Assembly: GCA_040264895.1 (NCBI GenBank)
Contig: JBDQHL010000010.1
Location: 1-43,026, forward strand
Source of the DNA: PGYR01 sp040264895
GTDB taxonomy: Bacteria; Bacteroidota; Ignavibacteria; Kapaibacteriales; UBA2268
Direction: 5' to 3'
DNA: 43,026 nucleotides
The position numbers and the translations under genes were made by a program. Shown here one piece after another: positions 26,836 through 35,208 of the stretch. The notes below the pieces were generated by a model. The model saw only the letters and a list, made by a program, of their open reading frames with translations, ran no database searches and was not told the DNA's origin. Positions within the stretch are counted from its first letter, which is position 1, and each line of letters opens with the position of its first letter.

Positions 26836-27390
26836 TTAAAATTTAAAGGCTTTAGCTTCCCATTCAGATAGTAACATAGCAGTCTTATCTCTATCACTTG
26901 TAATGGGATTTTTTGTTTGCCAATTTATTCCAATTTCTTGGTCATCGAACCGAATATTAGATTCACCTTCTGGATTCCAATAATTAGTAACTTTGTACTG
27001 AACTTCAGTATCGTCTTCAAGAGCTAGGAATCCATTTGCAAAGCCAGGGGGAACCCACAATATCCGCTTATTGACTGCTGATAAATCGAAGCTTTCCCAT
27101 TGACCAAAAGTTTTCGAGTTGGATCTTATATCTACTTCTACTACTTGAGCAGAGCCGTTAGTTACTCTGATTAATTTACCTTGAGGGGGAGAGTGTTGGA
27201 AGTGCATACCTCTGATTACATTTTTCTTAGATAATGAGTGGTTGTCTTGAATAAAATTGGAATTAATTCCATGCTTGGTAAGATCATCTTTTCGCCAGCT
27301 TTCATAAAACCAACCTCTATTATCACTATAGACTTTAGGTTCAAAAAGCTTTAAACCTTCTAGCTTTTCATCAATTAATTCCAATGCCAT
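26836..27390 (-). CDS. rfbC: dTDP-4-dehydrorhamnose 3,5-epimerase
   Basis: A 184-residue cupin-fold enzyme of dTDP-L-rhamnose synthesis that epimerises the 4-keto sugar. Family motifs run in order: DNRGWFYE (about residues 23-30), QDNHS (48-52), RGMHFQ with catalytic His63, WVPPGFANGF (about 112-121), and Tyr132 in the position of the second acid/base residue. Length is normal for RmlC/RfbC. RmlA, RmlB and RmlD are not in this window, so this copy stands apart from a full rhamnose cluster. It follows the unknown membrane protein gene after 6 bases on the same strand. Confidence 0.94.
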   Translation of the reverse strand: MALELIDEKLEGLKLFEPKVYSDNRGWFYESWRKDDLTKHGINSNFIQDNHSLSKKNVIRGMHFQHSPPQGKLIRVTNGSAQVVEVDIRSNSKTFGQWESFDLSAVNKRILWVPPGFANGFLALEDDTEVQYKVTNYWNPEGESNIRFDDQEIGINWQTKNPITSDRDKTAMLLSEWEAKAFKF

Positions 27391-27396
27391 ATTTTT

Positions 27397-28362
27397 CTAT
27401 TTTTTACTTTGCCTAACAAATGCTTTCAACAATTTCTCAACTTCTCTATTCGTACCGATATCAGCTAGAGATTCACCTGATGATGAACTTCCTGAGTTCA
27501 ATGGTGGATCATCTGTCTCATTTCTAGTGTACATAAGTGTTATTGCATAAACAATCAGAAGTGTGAACTCTAATCCTAAAGCAAAAAGTACTAATGATGG
27601 CTCATTAGAGGGGATAAATTTTAAACCTCTTAGGCCAATTATTATAATCAAACTCGCAGCACCAATGTAAACAGAACCTATTATATTATTTGAATATCTT
27701 TCTGTGAAGTAGAACCTTAAATAAACTTTTATTCCACTATTCAACCCTATAATCTTTCTTATTATATTCGAATTCTGCCAGATGATAGCTCGGTGAAGTG
27801 TTCTCAAATCTTCAAGACCCATATTCCAATCTCTTTCAAAATCGTGTAAATCTCTTAAGTCAGCATTCAATAACTGTTTTCTTAATATGTTTCTTTCTTG
27901 TTCGCTATGAAAACCATATAGTTTCAGACATATTTCATCCAATAAACCAGCAGTTTCCCTTTCAATTTTTTGCCTTATATAACCTAAATTTTGAGGTAAA
28001 AGTGCAGATAGGAAAAATGCTAAAAATGAACCAAATATTAAACTAGGGATAGATAAAGAAAGTAGAGGGTTAAACCAATATCTGGCTTCCTGGGGGGTGC
28101 CTCTGTATACGTCAACTGCCCATGAAGTATAAAAGTCAGTAGTCTTTTTAGCAGAACCAGTATCTAACAAATAGTGAACATCGGTACCATCGTAAGTAAC
28201 AACTCCAAGTAAATACCCCTCAAACATCATTTCGGCAGCGGGTACCATTAGGAAGTAAAATAATAGTGAAAATAACAAAATAAGAATGGTAAACACTCCA
28301 ACTTGTAAGCTGTTATGTTCATTCAAATCAAAAAAGTTCTGTTCAGTATTATTCTTATTCAT
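27397..28362 (-). CDS. Conserved-looking membrane protein of unknown function
   Basis: A 321-residue protein I do not recognise. Four hydrophobic segments are visible: about residues 21-41 (GVFTILILLFSLLFYFLMV), 105-125, 233-250 (IGSVYIGAASLIIIIGL) and 258-280. Between the second and third lies a soluble stretch of about 100 residues rich in Leu, Glu, Arg and Asp. The C-terminal tail contains a Ser/Gly-rich linker and a basic end. The gene precedes rfbC by 6 bases, so a link to surface polysaccharide is possible but not shown. Its start is divergent from the GT9 gene. Confidence 0.55.
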   Translation of the reverse strand: MNKNNTEQNFFDLNEHNSLQVGVFTILILLFSLLFYFLMVPAAEMMFEGYLLGVVTYDGTDVHYLLDTGSAKKTTDFYTSWAVDVYRGTPQEARYWFNPLLSLSIPSLIFGSFLAFFLSALLPQNLGYIRQKIERETAGLLDEICLKLYGFHSEQERNILRKQLLNADLRDLHDFERDWNMGLEDLRTLHRAIIWQNSNIIRKIIGLNSGIKVYLRFYFTERYSNNIIGSVYIGAASLIIIIGLRGLKFIPSNEPSLVLFALGLEFTLLIVYAITLMYTRNETDDPPLNSGSSSSGESLADIGTNREVEKLLKAFVRQSKK

Positions 28363-28453
28363 CTAAAACCTGTTTGTTGTTTATCAATTTATATAAATGC
28401 AAATTCCATTCCAAAATATAAATTTATTAAATTTAATTACTTTTGTGACAGTT

Positions 28454-29398
28454 ATGACTACAAAAGCAAAAAAAATACTAATTATAAGGTTAGGAAGAAT
28501 CGGAGATATGGTTCTTTCTCGTCCATTACTGGCCCAGTTATCTGAAAGTTCAGCTGATAACTCAATAGATGTTCTTGCAAGTCGGGATAATCACAGAGTA
28601 ATTAGTAAAGATGAATTTGTAAATGATGTGATAGTTTGGGACAAAAACCCATTGAAAGCAATTCCAATATTAATGAAACTCAGAAGTAGGAAATATGATA
28701 TTCTTATTGAACCAAAAGACCACTTTAGTCAAGAATCACAAATAATAGCTAGTGTTACGAATGCTAAAGAAAGTATTGGCTTCATACGAGATAAGAATTC
28801 AGTATTCGATATAGATGTAACTGAGTTCAATAGAGATTATTCTCACTTTCAAGACAGAATACTATCTACTTTGAGAGCATTGAATATTGAACCGAATTTC
28901 AATATAAACTATCCACTACCGTACGATAAATCTACAAACGATAATGAAGAAAAGTACTATTTATTCAATGTAGCAGCAAGCAGTGAATCAAAAAGTATAG
29001 GCATTGAGTTAGGTTCACAAATTCTGAATGATTTAATAAATAGAAATGTGAAAGTAAAGTTAATAACAGCTCCTAATAACAAAAAGGTTGTAGAAGAATT
29101 ATCTAAAAGAAGTGGTTATGATATACTAACAACACAATCAATAGAAGCTACATACCAATACATTGATAGTTGCAATGGTTTAATTACTGCTGACACCTCG
29201 CTTGTGCATATAGCAGGTACTTACAATACACCTGTTTTGGTTTTTAGTAAGTCAATTGAGCGAGAATTAATAAAGTTTGCACCAAAATCAGGCATAAGTC
29301 TGGTTGTCAAGTCTGATAGCTCTGATAGTGTTGAAATATCTCCAAAGAAGATAAAAACTGCTTTGGATGAGTTTACTAAACAAACGTTGGATCAATAG
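28454..29398 (+). CDS. Glycosyltransferase family 9 (heptosyltransferase-like)
   Basis: A 314-residue GT9 protein. The start was set at ATG 28454 because the family begins at KILIIRLGRIGDMVLSRPLL; an in-frame ATG at 28397 would add 19 residues that do not look like this family. The C-terminal half carries the donor-site block ITADTSLVHIAGTYNTPVLVF (about residues 250-270), typical of ADP-heptose transferases. A TACTTTTG box at 28438-28445 resembles a -7 element, and would favour the downstream start. No LPS-core cluster is adjacent. The 3' end overlaps the convergent murG by 23 bases. Confidence 0.85.
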   Translation: MTTKAKKILIIRLGRIGDMVLSRPLLAQLSESSADNSIDVLASRDNHRVISKDEFVNDVIVWDKNPLKAIPILMKLRSRKYDILIEPKDHFSQESQIIASVTNAKESIGFIRDKNSVFDIDVTEFNRDYSHFQDRILSTLRALNIEPNFNINYPLPYDKSTNDNEEKYYLFNVAASSESKSIGIELGSQILNDLINRNVKVKLITAPNNKKVVEELSKRSGYDILTTQSIEATYQYIDSCNGLITADTSLVHIAGTYNTPVLVFSKSIERELIKFAPKSGISLVVKSDSSDSVEISPKKIKTALDEFTKQTLDQ

Positions 29399-30479
29399 TT
29401 CTGATAATATCATCAGCAATGTCCATAACTGCATCTGGTTTAGAAAAGTTTTTAACTTTTTCTGTCATTTCTTTTAATCTTTCTGGATTATGAATAATTG
29501 ATTTCAAATGCTTCATTAGTTCAGTATCAATATCAGAGTCTTTTAATAATATTGCGGCACCCGATTCATCTAACATTTTTGCATTCTCATACTGCTCATT
29601 ATTAGCTGCAGAGGGCAATGGAACCAATATAGAAGGTTTACCCAATACAGACAATTCCGCGACTGTAGTTGCTCCAGAACGAGCTATTATCAAATCTGAA
29701 ATTGAATATGCTTCACCCATATCATCTATAAATTCTGTAATATGAACATTGCTAGGTAAAGAAGCAGGAAACACATAGTTTTTTCCTGTTTGCCAGATTA
29801 CATTCACATCTAACAAATCTAACTCTTGTAAGTTCTTTTCGATGAATCTATTTATAGATTGTGCACCTAAACTTCCACCAAAAATAAAAATAGTTTTCTT
29901 GTTGCTATCTGACCCAAATTTTTCATAAGCAGCATTCTTATCTGGTAAGTTGAGTATGTCACTTCTAACTGGATTACCCAAACATTTGATGTTATTGATT
30001 ACTGATGGGTCGAAAAACTTAGAACTCTCAGCATAGGAAGTGTATATTCTGCTAGCATTGTTAGCCAACCATAATATACTCTTACCTGGGTTAACATTAG
30101 ATTCCATTAGGAAGAGTTTTCTTTTTAGTCTATTAGCTGCCAATCCAGGTGGATAGCTAATGTAAGCGCCAGTGCATATAACAGCGTCAATGTCATTTTT
30201 TTTTATAACTCTACGAGCTGCAGATATTGACTTTATAAATGTAATTGGATATTTCAATCCATTTATGTTTTTACCAGGGAAAGCAGTAATAGGCATACTA
30301 TGATAATCAAAACCAAGTTTGGGCACCTTAATCGACTCTATTCTTTTTTCAGTACCAATAAATATACAGTTAATTCTATCTTCGTATTTTGATTTTAAAT
30401 ATTGGGCTACAGCTGTTGCTGGGAAAAGATGTCCCCCAGTCCCACCTGCTGCAAATAGTAAATTAATTTTCTTTTTCAT
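29376..30479 (-). CDS. murG: UDP-N-acetylglucosamine transferase MurG
   Basis: A 367-residue GT-B enzyme of peptidoglycan synthesis that adds GlcNAc to lipid I on the cytoplasmic face of the membrane. The N-terminal G-loop reads LLFAAGGTGGHLFPA (about residues 8-22). The donor-site region FGGSLGAQSIN (about 200-210) and the later ARSGATTVAELSVLGKPSILVPLP (about 267-290) with NNEQYENA are diagnostic. Length is normal. It is alone here, outside the usual mur/fts division cluster, and converges on the GT9 gene. Confidence 0.96.
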   Translation of the reverse strand: MKKKINLLFAAGGTGGHLFPATAVAQYLKSKYEDRINCIFIGTEKRIESIKVPKLGFDYHSMPITAFPGKNINGLKYPITFIKSISAARRVIKKNDIDAVICTGAYISYPPGLAANRLKRKLFLMESNVNPGKSILWLANNASRIYTSYAESSKFFDPSVINNIKCLGNPVRSDILNLPDKNAAYEKFGSDSNKKTIFIFGGSLGAQSINRFIEKNLQELDLLDVNVIWQTGKNYVFPASLPSNVHITEFIDDMGEAYSISDLIIARSGATTVAELSVLGKPSILVPLPSAANNEQYENAKMLDESGAAILLKDSDIDTELMKHLKSIIHNPERLKEMTEKVKNFSKPDAVMDIADDIIRTIDPTFV

Positions 30480-30609
30480 TAAAATATTGAATGATTGTAT
30501 CTTACAATTATAAATTTACTCACATATTTCCATAATTCAAATTATATTTATATTTTAGTATGAACAGCATAAAAAGAAACAAATTATAATAAATTCTCTG
30601 GGGGAAAGC

Positions 30610-31752
30610 ATGAGAAATTTAATCCTAATTCTGTGGCTATCTGCGTTTGTAGTAGCACAATCAAAAACACCTGATATTGACTCATACCTTGATCTGGTAG
30701 CACAAGGCAAAATAGTAGAGGTAAAGTCTCATATTCCAGACTTATTGGTAGAGTATCCCAATGATCCTGGCGTAAAGTTATTGCTTGCGGTAGTGATAGA
30801 CGACACTCATAAGTCAATCGATATATTTAAAAAAATTGTTGCTAATCACCCAGAAAGTAAATGGGCTGACGATGCTTATTGGAGAATAATACAGTATTAT
30901 GCTCTGAAAGGGGAATTAAATAAAGCTAAATACGAGCTTAATTATTTCCGTACAAAGTACCCGCAGTCTGAATATATATTGGCCGCATCTGAAATGATAA
31001 GAATTGCTGATGGGATAGCATCGAACAGATCCACAATATTAGAATCTGATAATAATAGTACTACTATTGAAAGAAAAGCTGCTCCAGTTATGAGAAAAGA
31101 CAATGACTCACAGCCAAATCAAATGAGAGATTTGAACAGGGAAGAACCCAAAAAGATTGGTATGGTAAGAGAAAGAGAAGTTCCAAGAGAAGTGGAAAAA
31201 CCAGAGTCAGAATCAAACTCAGTTATCAAGTCACAACCTGTTAGAATACAGAAGATAACTAATAATAATGATGGCAACTTAGCTATAAGTAATAATAATC
31301 ATAGAGTAATAAGACAAAGAATTACAATAGACGAAACAGAAGACAAGACACATCCATCTCAAATTGTAAAAGAACAACAAGAAAAACTGGCTACGAAGAG
31401 CAAAGATAGTACTCCTGTAGTAGAAGAGGCAGAATTAACAGCTTCGGAAGTTACAACTGATTCTAATATTGAAGTTCAAAAAGAAGTTGCGGAAGTTGCT
31501 GAAACAGTTGTAACTAAGACTGGTTATTATGGACTTCAAGTTGGTCTATTTGACAACAAAAAGAGTGCAGAAAACGAAATGAAGAAGTTCCTAAGAAAGA
31601 GAATGAGAACTGAAGTAAAAAGTAAATCAATAGATGGAGACAATAAGTTTGCAGTAGTAATTGGTAATTACTCAAGCTTAGAGTCAGCAAAAGCTGCAAA
31701 AATAATTGTTCAACAACAATGTGATTGTGAACCAATCGTTTTTGAGAAATAA
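30610..31752 (+). CDS. Secreted SPOR-domain protein with TPR-like N-terminus
   Basis: A 380-residue exported protein. A signal peptide (about residues 1-17, cut near VVAQ) is followed by TPR-like helices (about 25-140). The long middle part (about 140-300) is low-complexity and rich in Glu, Asn, Ser, Lys and Arg. The C-terminus is a SPOR domain: YGLQVGLFDNKKSAENEM, then KFAVVIGNYSSLESAKAA (about 304-380). SPOR domains bind denuded peptidoglycan glycans at the division site, so a periplasmic, septum-related role is likely. A GGGGGAAAG Shine-Dalgarno-like stretch lies just before the ATG, unusually clear for this window. The gene is divergent from murG. Confidence 0.85.
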   Translation: MRNLILILWLSAFVVAQSKTPDIDSYLDLVAQGKIVEVKSHIPDLLVEYPNDPGVKLLLAVVIDDTHKSIDIFKKIVANHPESKWADDAYWRIIQYYALKGELNKAKYELNYFRTKYPQSEYILAASEMIRIADGIASNRSTILESDNNSTTIERKAAPVMRKDNDSQPNQMRDLNREEPKKIGMVREREVPREVEKPESESNSVIKSQPVRIQKITNNNDGNLAISNNNHRVIRQRITIDETEDKTHPSQIVKEQQEKLATKSKDSTPVVEEAELTASEVTTDSNIEVQKEVAEVAETVVTKTGYYGLQVGLFDNKKSAENEMKKFLRKRMRTEVKSKSIDGDNKFAVVIGNYSSLESAKAAKIIVQQQCDCEPIVFEK

Positions 31753-31783
31753 TAATTTTTATAATTAAAATGAGGATATTGAT

Positions 31784-32353
31784 ATGAAAAAGCTACTTAT
31801 ATTAATCCCTGTAGTTCTTATTTCAATATTTGTTATTTCACAAAATACGAAAGGTAAAGTTATGCCAGCTACTGATTCTGTATATGACTATATTGTTAAT
31901 GACATCGATGGAAATGAAGTACCACTAAGCAATTACGAAGGAAAGGTAATGCTAATAGTTAACACTGCAAGCCAGTGTGGGTTCACGCCTCAATACGAAG
32001 GTCTTCAGGAACTATACGAACAGTACAAAGATGAAGGATTTGTTGTACTTGGTTTTCCTTGTAATCAGTTTGGTGGGCAAGAGCCAGGTAGCAATGAAGA
32101 AATCAAGAGTTTCTGCACAACTAAATTCTCTGTCAATTTCCCAATGTTCGAGAAGGTTGATGTAAACGGTGACAATGCTGCTCCTCTTTACAAATTTTTG
32201 AAATCTGAGCAGTCTGGCTTGATTACAGATGATATCAAATGGAACTTCACTAAGTTTTTGATTGACAAAAACGGAAAACCTATTGATAGATATGCGTCAC
32301 AAACTACACCGAAGAAAATAACTAAAGACGTTGAGAAAGCAATAAACTCATAG
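31784..32353 (+). CDS. Glutathione peroxidase-family thiol peroxidase, membrane-anchored or exported
   Basis: A 189-residue GPx-family protein preceded by a hydrophobic signal or anchor (about residues 4-20). The peroxidatic residue is Cys65 in NTASQCGFTPQY, so it is a cysteine and not a selenocysteine enzyme. The rest of the tetrad is visible: Gln99 (GGQEPGSNEEI), Trp153 and Asn154 (KWNFTKFL). Cys111 is the probable resolving residue, and the reductant is more likely thioredoxin than glutathione, as known for bacterial Cys-GPx. The export signal suggests periplasmic peroxide defence. The gene follows the SPOR gene by 31 bases and is followed by a strong terminator. Confidence 0.92.
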   Translation: MKKLLILIPVVLISIFVISQNTKGKVMPATDSVYDYIVNDIDGNEVPLSNYEGKVMLIVNTASQCGFTPQYEGLQELYEQYKDEGFVVLGFPCNQFGGQEPGSNEEIKSFCTTKFSVNFPMFEKVDVNGDNAAPLYKFLKSEQSGLITDDIKWNFTKFLIDKNGKPIDRYASQTTPKKITKDVEKAINS

Positions 32354-32379
32354 TCTCTAAAACAATATTAAATTTACAA

Positions 32380-32417
32380 AACTCCCAACTAATCGATTTA
32401 GCTGGGAGTTTTTTTTA
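32380..32417 (+). terminator. Rho-independent terminator after the glutathione peroxidase gene
   Basis: Stem AACTCCCAACT (32380-32390) pairs with AGCTGGGAGTT (32400-32410) with one mismatch around a 9-base loop, followed by T residues to about 32416. The same stem and T-run recur on the minus strand at 20171-20139. Confidence 0.88.
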
Positions 32418-32421
32418 TGCT

Positions 32422-32489
32422 TGTCACAGCGAGGACTGAAAGGACGCGGCTGTCCTTAGTTAGGTTGTCACACTTCGTTCGCAATGACA
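32422..32489. repeat. Palindromic intergenic repeat element with TGTCA-type ends
   Basis: A 68-base element bounded by imperfect inverted ends, TGTCACAGCGA (32422-32432) and TCGCAATGACA (32479-32489). Inside is a perfect hairpin AAGGAC / GTCCTT around GCGGCT (32440-32457). It is clearly richer in G+C than the flanking sequence. The ends resemble the dispersed GTCATTGCGA-type repeats found between genes in many bacteria. Only one copy is in this window. Confidence 0.6.
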
Positions 32490-32521
32490 GATTTCCGTCT
32501 ACCCATAGATTTGTTAATAGC

Positions 32522-32600
32522 AAATCCTCCCAACCTCCTTTAAAAAGAAGGAGCTAATTACTTTGAAGTCCTCCCTGATAAGGGAGGATTTAGGTGGGTT
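32522..32600. repeat. Second palindromic intergenic repeat, CCTCCC-type
   Basis: A perfect 10-base inverted repeat, AAATCCTCCC (32522-32531) and GGGAGGATTT (32582-32591), encloses two smaller hairpins: CTCCTT...AAGGAG (about 32536-32554) and TCCTCCCT / AGGGAGGA around GATA (32569-32588). The unit continues into TAGGTGGGTT. This compact, multi-hairpin form suggests a dispersed repetitive element. It ends 17 bases before the stop codon of the VOC gene. Confidence 0.6.
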
Positions 32601-32616
32601 TAGGTTAATTAAAACC

Positions 32617-32988
32617 TCACCTATGCTTGTCAATCAATATTGCATTACCATCAGGGTCAAGGATAACAAAGCTGCCGGGTCCTTCCGCAGACTCATCTGT
32701 TTCGTTGATAATACCGATTCCTTTTTCTTTTAGCTCTTTTTGTATGTCTCGTACATCTGTGAACTCATCTAACTCATTGGCATCTTGATCCCAACCGGGG
32801 TTGAAAGTCAGTATATTATTGTCGAACATACCGTGGAACAGACCAATGAGTGTGTCCTCGTTCTTCATAATCAAGTAGTTGTGTTCCATACTGCCCGCGA
32901 ACTCGTAGAACCCGAGTTGCTCATAAAATTCTTTCGATTTGGCTAAGTGTTTTACATTCAGACTTACCGAAAATGCTCCTAATTTCAT
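32617..32988 (-). CDS. VOC-superfamily (glyoxalase/dioxygenase-like) protein
   Basis: A 123-residue protein with two betaalphabetabetabeta modules: AFSVSLNVKHLAKSKEFYEQLGF (about residues 5-27) and the C-terminal half ending FVILDPDGNAILIDKH. The 'LDPDGN' turn is typical of the vicinal-oxygen-chelate family. The expected metal residues are not clearly complete, so the reaction (isomerase, dioxygenase, antibiotic binding) cannot be named. It is monocistronic, with the palindromic repeats directly downstream. Confidence 0.82.
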   Translation of the reverse strand: MKLGAFSVSLNVKHLAKSKEFYEQLGFYEFAGSMEHNYLIMKNEDTLIGLFHGMFDNNILTFNPGWDQDANELDEFTDVRDIQKELKEKGIGIINETDESAEGPGSFVILDPDGNAILIDKHR

Positions 32989-33140
32989 TTTATTTTACTT
33001 TGTTTGGTTTTAATTTTGATTAATCTAATAAAATCTTCGACAATTTGTAACTATATTTAATTTTAATGGGTTGATATTTGTATTAACGCTGTCATTTTAA
33101 TAAATAAAATAAGTATTTATAATAATTTACGGAGTAATTG

Positions 33141-33881
33141 ATGAAACATTTTTTACTTATTACCTCAATACTATTACTTATATTAATATCACCGCATCTC
33201 AACTCTCAAGTTGAAGATGATTGTTTTTGTAAGCCACATTCTAAAGTCGAAGGCTCTTATGTAGAAGACGGGATATTTGTAGACAATTGTAATGGACAGG
33301 CCTCTTGTGATATTTATAATACTCCAATATATTATACAGAATTTTCATTCCTCACCTTCCAAACATTTGGACTTTCTGAAATTGATACAGGGTATATTGA
33401 TTTTAAAGAATTGAGTAATAAATATCAAGATTTCAGGGAGAGAGTAAGACAAATAGATACAATTTTCAATCTAAGTACAATTAAAAGGATTGATGGTCTT
33501 GGAGGAGCTTATGGATTCGAAATTGAAATCAATTCATATCAAACTCGTGATTCAATTAGAAATGTAATAGAAAAATTATTTAGCCCTACAAATATTTTCT
33601 TCCCGAATGTGATTTTTTTAACCAGTGTTAATACTAATGAAGAAAGTAAAAAAGAAAAAATATTTATTACAACTACAAGTAATGGGGAAATTATAGTAGA
33701 AAATATATTAAAAAAAAGTGAAATAAGAATAATAGACTATCTTGGTTCTGAAGTTTATAAGAAGAGCCTAAATGAGAATAATGTTTCAGCTAATCATATC
33801 ATAACTGGATTACCAAACGGCTTCTATTTTATTATAATCGATGGTGTTTTCTACGAAAAGATATTTATTTCAAGTCAATAA
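33141..33881 (+). CDS. Secreted protein with type IX sorting-like C-terminal domain
   Basis: A 246-residue exported protein. The start is ATG 33141, preceded by GGAG at 33131-33134; a TTG one codon earlier is less likely. A signal peptide covers about residues 1-22. Near the N-terminus are four or five closely spaced cysteines (DDCFCKP, DNCNGQASCD). The last 65 residues form a beta-rich type IX secretion sorting-like domain: SNGEIIVENIL, then IRIIDYLGSEVYK, and the end GLPNGFYFIIIDGVFYEKIFIS. This resembles the Por-secretion tail (type A). The central part has no family I recognise. The presence of such a tail implies a T9SS elsewhere in the genome. Confidence 0.72.
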   Translation: MKHFLLITSILLLILISPHLNSQVEDDCFCKPHSKVEGSYVEDGIFVDNCNGQASCDIYNTPIYYTEFSFLTFQTFGLSEIDTGYIDFKELSNKYQDFRERVRQIDTIFNLSTIKRIDGLGGAYGFEIEINSYQTRDSIRNVIEKLFSPTNIFFPNVIFLTSVNTNEESKKEKIFITTTSNGEIIVENILKKSEIRIIDYLGSEVYKKSLNENNVSANHIITGLPNGFYFIIIDGVFYEKIFISSQ

Positions 33882-33884
33882 AAA

Positions 33885-33909
33885 AAAGGGACTTAATTAA
33901 AGTTCCTTT
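33885..33909. terminator. Bidirectional terminator between convergent genes
   Basis: AAAGGGACTT (33885-33894) pairs with AAGTTCCTTT (33900-33909) through one G-T wobble around a 5-base loop. An A-run precedes it on the plus strand, which becomes a T-run on the minus strand and would end thiolase transcription. It also lies 4 bases after the sorting-domain protein stop codon. Confidence 0.7.
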
Positions 33910-33935
33910 CTAGTATCTAAATTCTATAATGTAAC

Positions 33936-35108
33936 TTACATCATCTCAATAATCATAGAGTTTGCTTCTCCACCTCCAATACAAAGAGTAGCCAAGCCGT
34001 ATTTACCGCCAGTTCTCTTCAGTGCATAGATAAGAGTAGTAAGAATACGAGCACCAGAAGCACCGATTGGATGACCCATAGATACAGCACCACCGTGTAC
34101 ATTTACTTTCTCTCTGTCTATTCCCAATTCCTTGATTGAGTGCATAGGCACTACTGAGAATGCTTCGTTTATTTCAAATAAGTCAATATCGCCAACTTCC
34201 ATATTCGCTTTTTTCAATACTTTCTGGATTGCAGAAGTAGGAGCAGTAGTGAACCACTCTGGCTCTTGCGCGTGTGAACAATGAGCAATAATTCTTGCTA
34301 ATGGCTTGTGACCAGCTGCTTTTGCTGCTTCTTCGCTTTGTACAACTAATGCAGAAGCACCATCGTTCAAATTAGAAGCATTTGCTGCTGTTATGGTACC
34401 ATCTTTTTTGAATACAGCTCTTAGGTCAGGCACTTTCTCAAACTTCACTTTACCCGGGTCTTCATCTTTGTCAACAGTTACATCGCCACGACGACTTGAT
34501 ATAGTCACAGGAGTGATTTCCTCATCGAACCAACCATTTTCCTGAGCTGCTAATGCTTTTTTGTATGAGCTGATAGCGTACTCATCTTGGTCTTCACGGC
34601 TGAAAGTATGCTCGCTCGCACAGATTTCACCAGCATTACCCATATGGAAGTTGTTGTAAACGTCCCAAAGCCCATCGTGTACCATAGAGTCGATTAGTTC
34701 TGTGTTACCCATTTTGTAGCCATTTCTCGCTCCTTTAAGGAAGTGGGGAGAGTTAGACATTGACTCTTGACCACCTGCAACTATAGTTGTAGCATCACCA
34801 GCTTTTATTGCTTGGTCGGCTAACATCACAGCTTTAAGTCCAGAACCACAAACCTTGTTGATTGTCATACATTCAACTTTTTTCGGAAGTCCTGCATAGA
34901 TTGCCGCTTGTCTAGCTGGTGCTTGTCCAACGCCTGCAGTCAATACATTACCCATGATTACTTCGTTTACGTCTTCAGAATTTACGCCAGCTTGTTTTAT
35001 AGCAGTTTTAATTGTTTCTGCTCCTAATTGTGGTGCAGAAAGTGGAGCCAAAGCTCCTAAAAATCCACCAATTGGTGTCCTTGTTGCTGATAATATTACT
35101 GTGCTCAT
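33936..35108 (-). CDS. Acetyl-CoA C-acetyltransferase (thiolase)
   Basis: A 390-residue thiolase that condenses or cleaves acetoacetyl-CoA-type substrates in the cytoplasm. All three catalytic positions are present: Cys87 in NKVCGSGLKAV, His346 in MGHPIGASGARIL and Cys376 in CIGGGEANSM. Size and motif spelling suit the biosynthetic/degradative acetyl-CoA acetyltransferase class. It stands alone; no hydroxyacyl-CoA dehydrogenase or CoA transferase is adjacent. Upstream on the minus strand, TAAGTTTG and TAATTTTG boxes occur but are not spaced as a proper promoter. Confidence 0.95.
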   Translation of the reverse strand: MSTVILSATRTPIGGFLGALAPLSAPQLGAETIKTAIKQAGVNSEDVNEVIMGNVLTAGVGQAPARQAAIYAGLPKKVECMTINKVCGSGLKAVMLADQAIKAGDATTIVAGGQESMSNSPHFLKGARNGYKMGNTELIDSMVHDGLWDVYNNFHMGNAGEICASEHTFSREDQDEYAISSYKKALAAQENGWFDEEITPVTISSRRGDVTVDKDEDPGKVKFEKVPDLRAVFKKDGTITAANASNLNDGASALVVQSEEAAKAAGHKPLARIIAHCSHAQEPEWFTTAPTSAIQKVLKKANMEVGDIDLFEINEAFSVVPMHSIKELGIDREKVNVHGGAVSMGHPIGASGARILTTLIYALKRTGGKYGLATLCIGGGEANSMIIEMM

Positions 35109-35208
35109 TGTTTACCTTTTTTTTAATAGTTCAAATTTTAGTTAGTTTTATAATGGTTTTAAACCAAAATTATTTTTTTATTCTTACAAACTTAAGAAAT
35201 TATACGAA

